The notes beneath the pieces are model-generated. The model was not told the DNA's origin. It was given only the letters and a program-made list of their open reading frames with translations, and ran no database searches. Position numbers and translations under genes: made by a program. This document shows positions 12,992 to 22,549 of a DNA stretch of 64,000 bases, in pieces. Numbering within the stretch: the stretch's first letter is position 1; the number at the start of each line of letters is the position of its first letter. This stretch comes from Pisolithus tinctorius (lineage: Eukaryota > Basidiomycota > Agaricomycetes > Boletales > Pisolithaceae), in assembly GCA_024663395.1 (NCBI GenBank), contig JANFAH010000023.1, forward strand, positions 620,001 to 684,000, given 5' to 3'.

Positions 12992-14481
12992 CCCATACCC
13001 CAGAATTGTTGCCATCACTGGTTGTTCCGTCGATGGCAGGGGATCGAGGAGCCCTGAGGGACTCGTAGGATGTGATATGCTCCCGAGTTGTGATATGACG
13101 TATCAAGGATGGTTCCTTAACGCCTTTGTGTTGTTATTAAGATTCTGGCTATATGCTTGTATGCGTGTCCTGGTCTGGACACGGGCATATGATATGTGCA
13201 GAATACCCTCTACCCTCTTATTTACTTGCGTACATACTTCTGAACCTCGAAGATTTGAATTGAGTGCGTGGGTTGACGGACTTAATGATTACAACTGGAA
13301 TCATTGAGATCTTCGAAATAAATGAAAATGCAGCTGCGTAGATTGTCAGATAAGTAACCACGTCGTTTAATTTAGGGTGGTAGAAGACTTGTGTGAGGGA
13401 AGGAAAGTGTGGCATTGTGGTTCGTGGTTCGTGACATGGCCAGAAGTGTGGTCCTGCATTTCCGAGCACTGATTGACTGCAGGGCATTTAGGGTACTTGT
13501 CACGAGTGAGACTTACAATAGATGGTGATCCATTTTCCCCAGCAATGTACTCCAACGGTAATGCGACCTGCACATTCTGGTAATGCCGTGAGAAGATGGC
13601 AAGATCGATGAGAGGTGGCTGACATCTTGTTCTTCGTTTAGACGGTCAACTAGACTGGAATGGGGTACTAGAAGCAGAGCGGGTGTAGTCGAACAGCTTT
13701 GTGACTGAAGTGCCTGCAAGTAATGTGCCAGGACACCCGCGCCGGAAGGGGAGACAATTTTCAGGCATTGGAAGTGGAAACAGTGCAATCATCGATAGAA
13801 CGAACAGTGAGTTAGGAGAAATCGATGAGAAAATGTTACCACATACCCTGTCGGTGATACGAGACATTGCCTTCCCTGCAGATCGATGGCAGAAATCAAA
13901 GCATGTCTTTGGCCGACGATGAGAATGCTGAGATCCTTCTATGGCGAGCAAGGAAGCAACAAGACGCATCCAAAAGAATTGCAGGCGTCAAAATGGACCG
14001 TAACTTCCGCCTGCGTAGAGGGGATGAAGGCCAGCATTCGAGGGTACTCACATGAGTAATAAACTATCTCACGAACTGATCGTGAACCGATGGCCGGGAA
14101 GGATTTTACTTCGGTGAAAATGGCGAGCATAAATTGTACGACCTAAGCAAGGTCGTTGCGCAGGAACTTTATGACGTGGGAAGGGGAAAGTCTCGTGAAC
14201 CGAGGGCGGCATGCAGCACGGACTGAGACATGAAGTAGGGAGGGCTTGACATGTGTTTTGAAAGTTTTGGAATGGAGGGCTCGTGAAGTGGACATAAGGC
14301 CCATCTCTCTCGCACCTATGGCAGAGTTCGACTGAGATCGAGAAATGAGGAGTTGGGATGAGTGGATTACGTCAATGTACAGATGGGCTGGCATCAGTTA
14401 CGGAAAGAAATAAAGGAAAAGAAGAATTTTGTGTGGATGTTACTTCTGGTCAGCACTCCGGTGACATCATACCAAGCACAG
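12992..14481. other. intergenic, no confident gene
   Basis: Minus-strand frames between 13970 and 13380 contain plausible splice sites (for example a GTAAGT after codons for NGSPSI near 13516), but no recognisable domain. Two GGAGGGC motifs occur at 14239 and 14274. The last bases form the left flank of the Harbinger insertion. Confidence 0.4.
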
Positions 14482-14484
14482 TAA

Positions 14485-14602
14485 GAGCTAGTTCGGTAAC
14501 GAAGTCCCACAAAGAATCCAGGTGAAAAAACCCAAAAAAAAGTCCCAGGCCTTCATGACATAAGCATACAGAGTTCAAGCAGAGCTCCAATTTAGGAGGA
14601 GA
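14485..14602 (+). repeat. Harbinger left terminal inverted repeat
   Basis: 118 bp matching the reverse complement of 23821-23938. The outer 94 bp are identical, including homopolymer runs of six and eight A. Four mismatches lie near position 14580. Confidence 0.95.
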
Positions 14603-14636
14603 CATAGGTGATATCGATAACCGCAACACAACTGTC

Positions 14637-16077
14637 ATGGCTGACGAGTCGGGCGTAACTAGGAACCTGATGGGTGGGGATCCTCCTGATGCTGCAGACG
14701 ACGAGACTGAGGAAAGGTGCATCAACATCAACGACGACCACTATCGATGCCGCAAACTCCTCATTCTTATCCTCATCCACCATCACCTCCAACTCTTATC
14801 CCTGCTACTCATGTTGGCAGATGCTCTACAGGCTGTCGCGGAAGCGATGCGGCGTGCTGACCCGATTCCATACCACATGTCGATCCTGACTGGGAGTGGG
14901 TGGGTAGCCGAATTGTTGAACGGCCATCCCGAGCGAATTTGTACAGAACTCGCAGTTCACAAGCACATATTCGACATCTTATTGCGGGAGCTCCAACAGC
15001 ATGGAATCGGTCCTTCCAAACATGTCACGCTCGAAGAGCAACTTGCGATCTTTCTATATACCTCTGTCACCAGTTTGTCCATCAGACATGTAGGTGAACG
15101 TTTTCAAAGGTCGAACGGCATGATCTCCAAGTAAGTCTTCGACCGCACCATTTTCGGTGGATTAATCGTCGTTCCAGGTACTTCAAAAAAATTCTGTTCG
15201 CATTCTCATCTCGTGATATATACAGCAAGTACATACAATTGCCGCGCAGTGATGCCCCCGTCCACCCAACTATTCATGATAACCCCAAATTTTTCCCTTT
15301 TTTTGCTGACACTGTCGGTGCAATTGACGGGACGCACATCGCATGTGCTCCCAGTTTGGAGGAAAGGGATGCGATGCGAAATCGCAAAGGTTTCACCTCC
15401 CAGAATTGCCTGCTCTGCTGCGATTTCGATATGTGCTTCACATATGTCCTTAGCAGGTGGGAGGGGTCTGCGGCCGACTCGTCGGTCTATCACGATGCGT
15501 GGCTGAGCGATCTCACTATTCTGGACGGCAAGTACTACCTTGCCAATGCAGGGTTCCCCAATTGCCCCCAACTCCTGACTCCATTCCGAGGGCAACGATA
15601 CCATCTCGCAGAATGGGGCTGCGCGCACGTATGGTAAGTATTTCTATCGATGTTTTTATTTACTCATAATTCATTGGAATTTACAGACCAGTAAACGCCA
15701 AGGAATGCTACAACCTTCGCCACGCGCAGCTTCGAAATGTGATCGAACGGATAATCGGAGTCATCAAACATCGCTTCCGAATTCTCGTCGTGCCTCCAGA
15801 GTATGGCATGGACATCCAGGCCTGTATTCCTCCCACTTTATGTTGTATTCACAACATCATCTGCATGTACGATCCGTTGGAGTTAGACAACATCGAAGGC
15901 TTCGTATCACCTCCACCGCTGGACGAGTCAGAGGAGGTAATTGGCGTGATCGCCGATGGCGTTACAACTACCGCAGAATGCCTTTGGATGTCGGAGAGGT
16001 GGGGTGCAATCGCGCAAAACATTTGGAATAGCTACATTGCCGAACGAGTACGAAGGGGAGAGTTCATTGCGGATTAG
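14637..16077 (+). pseudogene. Harbinger DDE_Tnp_4 transposase, inactivated
   Basis: Three exons (14637-15130, 15178-15633, 15687-16077) encode a PIF/Harbinger nuclease. The first catalytic Asp is in AIDGTHI, the second in GSAADSSVY, and the Glu in RNVIERIIGVIKHRF. The family's helical N-terminal region precedes them. Joining exons 2 and 3 at the only workable donor (GTAAGT at 15634) and acceptor (TTTACAG, ending 15686) creates TGA across the junction. Relatives usually have Arg there (as in RPVN). Reading through the donor instead hits TAA at once. Two further changes look recent: WGC where relatives have WGR, and YLANAGF where they have YLADAGF. All three fit CpG-to-TpG/CpA transitions. A functional protein is therefore unlikely. 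Confidence 0.85.
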
Positions 16078-16242
16078 CATTTATATACCATCATTTCTCT
16101 CTACGTTACGCTACCCTTACGATCCAAATTGCACTTCTTTGAGTTCCGATCTCCAGAGGCAGAGTGAGAGAACCGAAACGCTGATGATATTGCAACAAAC
16201 ATCAAGGTAAAATGTGGATACTACAAGCTGCAAGTACAACAA

Positions 16243-16695
16243 TTACTGGCTACGTCTCCCAATCTCATTGAGCTTTGCCTCAAGCCATGCATGCCGAACT
16301 GTAGCCATACGGTCAGGATCGCTAGTGAATGATAAGTACAGGCTGGCATGGGAAATGTTTCCCTCGAAGTGATTTGCGATCCTAACGATGTCAGTTGGCA
16401 AGAACTTATCCATGTCCAACAGCAACAGCTTCTGTGTCGCCTTGGTCACCAACGGATGGACCGGATCTTGGCGGATATCGGGCTTGGGATTGGGCGCAGG
16501 TGATTCCACAAGGGATGTGATTGCGTGAGTGATGGCAGTCATATGCGAGCAGACTGTACCATGGATACCTCCAACTTCCTCTTCCACTCGTTCAAGTATC
16601 ATGTTCCCTGTGCGTTGCTTTCGTGCCGATGAGGTGGTTGAAGCTGCAGTGCTTGAAAGAGCACCCGAAATGACAGATTGATCGTCATCGTCATC
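16243..16695 (-). pseudogene. 3' fragment of the Harbinger Myb/SANT-like gene
   Basis: This is the C-terminal part (about 150 codons) of the second Harbinger gene, cut off from its 5' part by the gypsy insertion at 16695. It begins in an Asp run and contains the sequence NHFEGNISHASLYLSF near its end, a helical C-terminal domain typical of these partner proteins. It converges on the transposase, with 165 bp between the two stop codons. When one copy of the 5-bp target duplication and the gypsy element are disregarded, its frame continues that of the fragment at 22550-23720. Confidence 0.8.
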
Positions 16696-17091
16696 TGTGA
16701 CGAGACCTAAACAACAGGGTTTGTTGTAGGCTCGCACCAAGAACCAACAGAAAAGAGGAGAGAAAAGAGGGGGAGACGGCTTTAGAAGCAGGCGACCTTT
16801 AGGACTCAAAGACCCAAATGAACTAGCTTAGAGCTAGTTGGGTGATTGAACGGCGATACTTATACTACAGTACATGAGGCTACGGTGAGGCATACATGAG
16901 GTCCGTGACATCATAGTGATGTCATGATGATATCATAGTGGAGCGGAATGTACCAGAAGGGAGAAGCAAGGCAAAGGTGAGGCGAGGTCCAGGCCAGGAC
17001 CTGGACCGAGTCCGAGAGATAAGATAAGACAGAAAGATTTAGATAAGATGAAAGGAAAAGAGAAGAGAAGAAAAGAGTACGTATCGTAACA
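16696..17091 (-). repeat. gypsy 3' LTR
   Basis: 396 bp. On the plus strand it begins TGTGACGAG and ends CGTAACA, so in element orientation it is TGTT...CACA. It differs from the 5' LTR at one GGCAAAGG/GGCGAAGG site and one GACGGC/GACAGC site. Confidence 0.97.
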
Positions 17092-17102
17092 CTATCCCCT
17101 CC
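17092..17102 (-). other. gypsy polypurine tract
   Basis: GGAGGGGATAG on the minus strand directly precedes the 3' LTR and directly follows the pol stop codon. This is the expected place for plus-strand DNA priming. Confidence 0.8.
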
Positions 17103-20100
17103 TTAGAGATCGACTTCCAGGCGATTGAAGGTTGGGACAGTGTCAGTGAAGTTCTCCAGGGGTCTGAAGAGGGAGGAGAAGAGGGAGGAATCCATGCCAC
17201 GGAGTTTTCGAGGGGCAGAAGGATTGCGACGATGGAAGTCCCTGACAGCACCAGGGGCAGACTTCAACGCGAGCTCGGGTTCCCAAGTGCGGTCTTCATC
17301 GTGGTACCCCTTCCAGTGGACGAGGTACTCAAGCCTGTTCCTTTTCAGGCGAGAATCAGCGATGTAGTCCACTTCAAACTCTTCATCGCCTTCGTGCCCC
17401 ACCACCGGTCCTGGGCGAGTGACAGTTTGTCCTTCCAAAGGGCCTTTATACGGCTTGACCTGAGAAACGTTAACAACCGGGTGGATTTTGAGGGTCTTAG
17501 GAAGTTTTAACTCTACCGCATTGGGTTTGAGTGAGACAACCTTGTAAGGGCCAATCCATCGTTCTGTGAGTTTCCTGGAAGGACGGCCAGAGAGAGAGAT
17601 GCGAGAGGTCTCCAGCCAAACCAAGTCACCAACCGAGTAAGAGGGGGCGTCAGAGCGAGACGCGTCTGCAGACACCTTCATCCGTTCTGCAGCTTTGTCC
17701 AAGGCTTTCTTTGTGTCTTCCAAAACCTTAGCGAGGTCGACGGCGTGATCTGTGGCTGCCTCTGCCTTGGAAAGGAAGGGTTCCACGCCCATTCTGGGGG
17801 TGTAGGAACGAGTAACCGAGAAGGGACTTTTGCCAGTAGACTCCTGTCGCTTGTTATTATAGGAGAACTGGGCGACCTTGAGCCAAGAAGGCCAAGAACC
17901 CTGTCGGTCGTTGACAAAGAGGCGGAGATACTGCTGTAGATCCTGGTTAAGGCGTTCCGTCTGGCCGTCTGTCTGAGGATGGAAGGCGGTGGAGAGCTTG
18001 GGCTTGACCCCGAGCATTTTGCAAAGCTCAGTGGTGAACGCACTGGCGAACTGGGGTCCCCGATCAGAGATAACGGAGGCAGGTAACCCATGCTGAGTCC
18101 ACACGTGATCCCGGAAGAGTTCTGCTGTTTGAAGGGAGGAAACTTCCTTGATGGTGGGGGCAAAGACCACCTCCTTTGAAAACCTGTCCACCACCACCAT
18201 GACATTGTCGAAGCCCTGTGCCTCTGGTAGCTCCATGAAGTCAACCGAGATATCGGTCCAGGGGCGTTCTGGGACGGGATTTGGAAGGAGCTTTCCTGCG
18301 GGAGGGGTTCTAGAACTTTTAGCCATTTGGCAGCGATGACACGCCGAGACGTAGTCCTTGACAGTAGCAGTCATCCCAGGCCAGACATAGTTGCGAGAGA
18401 TGAGCTCTAGAGTTTTCTTCCAACCAGGATGTCCTGCAAGCGGGGTGTCATGGTGCTTTTCAAGACAACGGACCCTGACAGCGGGTGGAACATAGACCTT
18501 TCCCTGACAGACGTACAACCCTTCTCTAAGGACCGAACCCTCAGGTTGTGGTGTCACCGAGGAGGCAGACTTCAGAGCGAGAACGAGATCAACATCCTCT
18601 CCTACCACCAGGGTAGCTGCCACCCTAGAGGGGTCGAGTAACGTAACCCCTTGGTTGTCTGACCCCTGTGGCTCGTGATCCTCCCTCCTAGAAAGGGCAT
18701 CAGCCTTAGCCATTGAAGACCCAGGCTTATACACCAGTTTATAGTTGAACCGGGAGAGATACTGGGCCCAGCGTGCCTGGCGACGATCCAGATTCTGCGC
18801 CTTCATGAAGTACTGGAGGTTAGCGTGGTCAGTCCAGATTTCAAACTGGTAAGGGGCGGCTTCGAGGTAATGCCGCCACGTCTCCAGAGCACGAATTATG
18901 GCCAGCATCTCCTTGTCAAAGACCTGGTAGTTTCGTTCTGGGGGGGACATGGAGTGGGAATAAAAGGCAACGGGTCGCCAGAGGTCATCATCACACTTTA
19001 CAGAGAGCACGGCCCCAGTGGCAAAGTCCGAGGCATCTGTTTCCAGGCGGAACTCTCTATCCTGATCCGGGAAGGCGAGGACAGGGGCGGTAGTGAAAGC
19101 GACCTTTAAAGCATCGAAGGCCTGTTGTTCCCGTGGACCCCAAGTCCAGAGTTGATCTTTCCTGGTGAGGTCATTGAGTGGACGAGCGATTTGTGCGAAG
19201 TCCTTGATGAAGCGACGGTAGAAGTTTGCCAGCCCCAAGAAGGCTCGTACCGAGCGGACCTTCGTGGGGGGTGGCCACTCGGTAATGGCCTTTACCTTAC
19301 CCTCGTCCATACTGACTCCTTCGGTTCCAACCACCATGCCCAAGAACTCCACCTGCTTCTGTTTGAAGAAGCACTTTTCTGGTTTGACGAACAGGTCGTT
19401 CTCCTCTAGTCTTCTTAACACCTCCAGGACTATCCTGTCGTGCTCCTTCTCATCATCCGTCTTGGTGAAGATCATCAGGTCGTCGATATAGACCACAAGG
19501 ACGTCCTCCATGTCACCAAAGATGTCATTCATCATGTTTTGGAAGGTGGACGGCGAGTTGCAGAGGCCAAAGTACATGACCAGCGGTTCGTAAGCGCCTT
19601 TATGAGTAACGAAGGCGGCCTTCCATTCGTCTCCTTCCTTGACACGGACATTGTTGTATCCCCATTGGAGATCCATCTTGGTGAAGAGCTTACAGCCCTT
19701 GAGCTTGTCGACGAGCTGAGAAATGAGGGGAAGAGGGTACGCATTCTTAACCGTATGTTCGTTGAGGTAGCGGTAGTCCTGAACCATACGTTTCTTCCCA
19801 TCCTTCTTCGGAACAAAGAACACCGGAGAGGTCTGTGGTGACTTTGAGGGGCGGATGTAGCCTTTCCGAAGTTGGTCTTCAAGGAAATCAGATACCTCCT
19901 TCTGTTCTTCCACAGAGAGCGGGATGAGACGACCACGTTTGGGAACGAAGGTTTCTTTAAGGTCGATGGCATGGTCCCAGGGTTTGCGAAGCGGCATCCT
20001 TTCCGATTCTTCTTTCGAGAAGACCTTTAGGTACCGGTGATACTCTTTCGGGACAAGCTCTTCCGTAGTACCGGCTCGAACCCTGGTGGAGCGGAGCTTC

Positions 20101-20804
20101 GGATAAAGATACTCCATGTCCTGTGACTCCTGTTCTTCTGCTATTCTCTCCGCTCTCGTTTTTGGAGCTAGATCATGACACTCGCGAGGACAACGAGACA
20201 ACTTCACCTGTTTGGTTTCCCAACACACCTCTGGGTTGTGTTTTCGTAGCCAGGTGTAGCCGAGTATAAGGGGGTGCGTGCCAAGCGTGGTGACCTGAGC
20301 CCAGACAGACTCTCGGTGGCCCTGATAGTTCATCACGAGAGAGGCGACGTGGGTGATATTGCCTGCTACGTTAGGAGTCCCATCGACGTTAAGGACGGCG
20401 ACAGGGCGACCAAGCTTGATCAGCGGGACACCATTTTCATCGGCCCACTTCTTGTCCAGGAAGGTGTCATTGGCTCCGGAGTCCACCAACGCTTTCACAC
20501 TCCACTTCTTCTCTCGTCCTTCCAACATTACTTCCAACTCCAACTCTGCCTTCGGATCTGCTGTTCTTACTTTCGGGGTTTCTTCTGTTCTCTGGATAGG
20601 CGTGTTTTTATTTTTATCGCAAGAGGAATTAAGCACCGGCAGTTTTACATCCGCGGCCGCGCCCACTGGGGTCGCCTCTTCAGATGGTACAGTAATCTCC
20701 GAGTTAAATATATCCTGCTCGGTAGAGAGATTGTCAACGCCTAAGACAGAAAACTTATTGTAAACGTAGCCAGCGGAGACCCGATCCTCTACTGGCCGAA
20801 CTCT
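17103..20804 (-). CDS. gypsy Pol polyprotein (PR-RT-RH-IN-chromodomain)
   Basis: The frame is open for 1,233 codons from the frameshift site; the first possible internal start is a GTG near 20666. Domains in order are: aspartic protease (LVDSGANDTF), reverse transcriptase (YIDD), RNase H (ETDASDF, then FDKEMLAI), integrase with an N-terminal HHCC finger (ending CHRCQ) and a D,D,E core (SVDFME, then ISDRGPQF, then DGQTERLNQ), and a C-terminal chromodomain (EYLVHWKGY, then RTWEP). The chromodomain places it in the chromoviruses and probably directs integration to modified histones. No stop, frameshift or catalytic substitution is visible, so the copy may be active. Confidence 0.96.
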   Translation of the reverse strand, partial: RVRPVEDRVSAGYVYNKFSVLGVDNLSTEQDIFNSEITVPSEEATPVGAAADVKLPVLNSSCDKNKNTPIQRTEETPKVRTADPKAELELEVMLEGREKKWSVKALVDSGANDTFLDKKWADENGVPLIKLGRPVAVLNVDGTPNVAGNITHVASLVMNYQGHRESVWAQVTTLGTHPLILGYTWLRKHNPEVCWETKQVKLSRCPRECHDLAPKTRAERIAEEQESQDMEYLYPKLRSTRVRAGTTEELVPKEYHRYLKVFSKEESERMPLRKPWDHAIDLKETFVPKRGRLIPLSVEEQKEVSDFLEDQLRKGYIRPSKSPQTSPVFFVPKKDGKKRMVQDYRYLNEHTVKNAYPLPLISQLVDKLKGCKLFTKMDLQWGYNNVRVKEGDEWKAAFVTHKGAYEPLVMYFGLCNSPSTFQNMMNDIFGDMEDVLVVYIDDLMIFTKTDDEKEHDRIVLEVLRRLEENDLFVKPEKCFFKQKQVEFLGMVVGTEGVSMDEGKVKAITEWPPPTKVRSVRAFLGLANFYRRFIKDFAQIARPLNDLTRKDQLWTWGPREQQAFDALKVAFTTAPVLAFPDQDREFRLETDASDFATGAVLSVKCDDDLWRPVAFYSHSMSPPERNYQVFDKEMLAIIRALETWRHYLEAAPYQFEIWTDHANLQYFMKAQNLDRRQARWAQYLSRFNYKLVYKPGSSMAKADALSRREDHEPQGSDNQGVTLLDPSRVAATLVVGEDVDLVLALKSASSVTPQPEGSVLREGLYVCQGKVYVPPAVRVRCLEKHHDTPLAGHPGWKKTLELISRNYVWPGMTATVKDYVSACHRCQMAKSSRTPPAGKLLPNPVPERPWTDISVDFMELPEAQGFDNVMVVVDRFSKEVVFAPTIKEVSSLQTAELFRDHVWTQHGLPASVISDRGPQFASAFTTELCKMLGVKPKLSTAFHPQTDGQTERLNQDLQQYLRLFVNDRQGSWPSWLKVAQFSYNNKRQESTGKSPFSVTRSYTPRMGVEPFLSKAEAATDHAVDLAKVLEDTKKALDKAAERMKVSADASRSDAPSYSVGDLVWLETSRISLSGRPSRKLTERWIGPYKVVSLKPNAVELKLPKTLKIHPVVNVSQVKPYKGPLEGQTVTRPGPVVGHEGDEEFEVDYIADSRLKRNRLEYLVHWKGYHDEDRTWEPELALKSAPGAVRDFHRRNPSAPRKLRGMDSSLFSSLFRPLENFTDTVPTFNRLEVDL

Positions 20805-21847
20805 TTTCCCTGGCTCTTCATCTCATTGATCTGCTTGTCATAGAAGAAGGCTTGCATTTCTTCAAACGACATTTGACGGAGAGCGGTCTCTTGAGCCTCC
20901 TGGGTTACTTCTCGTACGTTGGGTCTAGCAGGACCCTTTCCTTTGGCGCGGGGACAGTCTCGTTTATAATGATTTCCCTGGCAATCGAAGCACTTGATGT
21001 GGGAGGGGACGGGACGAGGAGGGAAGCGGGCAGCGCCTATTTCCATGGGGGCGCCACGACCAGGCTGAGTGCCGGTAGGAGTGAAACGGGGGGAGTACGA
21101 AGGACGGTTATAGGAGGAGCGGGGAGCGGGTTCGTCGGGGTAGTGATTATACAAAAGTTTGAAGCGGTCCCTGGCAAGGGCGGCCTCTCGGAAGGCGACG
21201 GTCATTTGAAGATAATTGCCCTGAGTGTATCCCCTCCTTAGGGCTTCCTTTACGATGGCGGGGTGGACGGCGTTTTCCAGCAAGAAGCCGGCGGTCTCAT
21301 CAGTAACACGTCCCTGTACCTTTAGGGACTCGAATTTGGCATAGAATTCTTCATAGCGAGAGTTTCCTTGGCGCATAGTGCGCATCTGTGCTTTGGCCCA
21401 CTCGACGTCTGTTTGAGGGGCGAAGAACCTATCAATGTCTTCAATCATCTCGGCCGTGTCAGGCCATACTCCAGTGACAATCGCGAGCAAGAACTTGGCC
21501 TGAGCAAATCTTCCAGCTACAGGACCTGTCATGCGGGACCATACCGCGGTACATTTATCTTGGGCGGTCGGTAGGGCGGTCCTATTCTGCGCGACCCATA
21601 CCTTCATCTTAACCCACCACTCTGAAAACTTGGCACGATCTCCGGCGTACTGACCCGGATCGGCCATCACCTCTATCCTCCTCTGGATTACATCTGCAGG
21701 GAGGGCGTTCCATTGGTTTCGCTGACCCTCAATGGTCGCGATCGTTCCTTGAGCGTCTCTTAGCTCGTTGCTTAACCGGTAGTTTTCGTCTCGAAGTGCG
21801 TCGAGAGTGTCGCGGAGCTCGGTGAGCTGGTCGTGAATGCCTTCCAT
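20789..21847 (-). CDS. gypsy Gag polyprotein
   Basis: A 352-residue single-exon frame starts at the first ATG after the primer site (MEGIH). The N-terminal 45 residues look like a coiled coil (leucines and charged residues in LRDTLDALRDENYRL). The retrotransposon Gag core follows (residues about 70-200, with FSEWWVKMKVW and YEEFYAKFESL). The C-terminus has a Pro/Arg-rich stretch and one zinc knuckle with the spacing C-x2-C-x3-H-x4-C (CFDCQGNHYKRDC). That is one residue shorter between the second Cys and the His than the canonical x4. Gag forms the particle and packages RNA. The last codons contain a slippery heptamer that feeds pol. Confidence 0.93.
   Translation of the reverse strand: MEGIHDQLTELRDTLDALRDENYRLSNELRDAQGTIATIEGQRNQWNALPADVIQRRIEVMADPGQYAGDRAKFSEWWVKMKVWVAQNRTALPTAQDKCTAVWSRMTGPVAGRFAQAKFLLAIVTGVWPDTAEMIEDIDRFFAPQTDVEWAKAQMRTMRQGNSRYEEFYAKFESLKVQGRVTDETAGFLLENAVHPAIVKEALRRGYTQGNYLQMTVAFREAALARDRFKLLYNHYPDEPAPRSSYNRPSYSPRFTPTGTQPGRGAPMEIGAARFPPRPVPSHIKCFDCQGNHYKRDCPRAKGKGPARPNVREVTQEAQETALRQMSFEEMQAFFYDKQINEMKSQGKEFGQ
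20804..20810 (-). promoter_or_regulatory. -1 ribosomal frameshift signal between gag and pol
   Basis: In the Gag frame the sequence reads G GGA AAA (20810 to 20804), a canonical X XXY YYZ heptamer, five codons before the Gag stop. Slipping back one base enters the pol frame, which is open from this point to 17103. Seven bases downstream GCCAG (20796-20792) can pair with CTGGC further on, a weak stem. Sushi-class elements and the domesticated vertebrate gene PEG10 use a similar GGGAAAC site. Confidence 0.75.
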
Positions 21848-22140
21848 AGCGATCTGGGCGTTTTAGAGTGTGACGGGGGCGGAGGTTGTAGCGGGGTTGC
21901 TGTGGTTCAGCAGGGAGTGAGCAGGGGAAGACAGATTCGACAGAGAAGGGGTAGGAAGGGGGCGGAGGAAGGGGGTAAAGGTTGTGATTGAAGAGCGGGG
22001 TGAGCGAACGGCGCTCAGGAATGTACGGGACGAAGAGGTTTGGGTCGGGTTCAGAGGCTGGGGGACTTGGCGAGTACACCCACGAGCCTTCGCGAAGGAA
22101 GCGGGGAATGGTGACGGCGGTGCGAGGGTACAACGATAAG

Positions 22141-22151
22141 AAGCTAGTTCA
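22141..22151 (-). other. gypsy primer-binding site, self-primed type
   Basis: Two nucleotides inside the 5' LTR (element orientation) lies TGAACTAGCTT. It is exactly complementary over 11 nt to AAGCTAGTTCA in the LTR at 22287-22277, and the match stops at both edges. It does not begin TGG, as most tRNA-primed sites do. Tf1 of fission yeast primes with the first 11 nt of its own RNA, and this arrangement reproduces that geometry. The mechanism here is inferred. Confidence 0.7.
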
Positions 22152-22153
22152 AG

Positions 22154-22549
22154 TGTGACGAGACCTAAACAACAGGGTTTGTTGTAGGCTCGCACCAAGA
22201 ACCAACAGAAAAGAGGAGAGAAAAGAGGGGGAGACAGCTTTAGAAGCAGGCGACCTTTAGGACTCAAAGACCCAAATGAACTAGCTTAGAGCTAGTTGGG
22301 TGATTGAACGGCGATACTTATACTACAGTACATGAGGCTACGGTGAGGCATACATGAGGTCCGTGACATCATAGTGATGTCATGATGATATCATAGTGGA
22401 GCGGAATGTACCAGAAGGGAGAAGCAAGGCGAAGGTGAGGCGAGGTCCAGGCCAGGACCTGGACCGAGTCCGAGAGATAAGATAAGACAGAAAGATTTAG
22501 ATAAGATGAAAGGAAAAGAGAAGAGAAGAAAAGAGTACGTATCGTAACA
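22154..22549 (-). repeat. gypsy 5' LTR
   Basis: 396 bp partner of 16696-17091. In element orientation it contains a TATAAG box (22322-22317) and, 35 nt downstream, AAGCTAGTTCA (22287-22277), the predicted 5' end of the genomic RNA. AACTAGCT and AGCTAGTT flank a TAG spacer there and can form an 8-bp hairpin. Confidence 0.97.
22317..22322 (-). promoter_or_regulatory. TATA box in gypsy 5' LTR
   Basis: TATAAG on the minus strand, 35 nt upstream of the 11-nt motif that matches the primer-binding site. The spacing fits a polymerase II start at about 22287. Confidence 0.6.

Larger units (their letters stand above)
16696..22549 (-). mobile_element. Ty3/gypsy chromovirus (Tf1/sushi-like), full length and apparently intact
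   Basis: 5,854 bp on the minus strand, flanked by TCATC duplications (16691-16695 and 22550-22554). The order in element orientation is 5' LTR, self-complementary primer site, gag, pol (protease, reverse transcriptase, RNase H, integrase, chromodomain), purine tract, 3' LTR. Both long frames are open. The LTRs differ at 2 of 396 positions, so insertion was recent. It sits inside the Harbinger Myb/SANT gene and is therefore the youngest layer of the nest. Confidence 0.96.

Noticed and set aside
17678..18244. Long alternative frame within gypsy pol
   Set aside because: It is a shifted reading of the integrase region with Ser/Pro-rich composition; the pol frame explains the DNA.
14485..22300. 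AGAGCTAGTT shared by the Harbinger terminus and the gypsy LTR hairpin
   Set aside because: About ten bases, part of unrelated functional sequences in two superfamilies. I treat it as coincidence.
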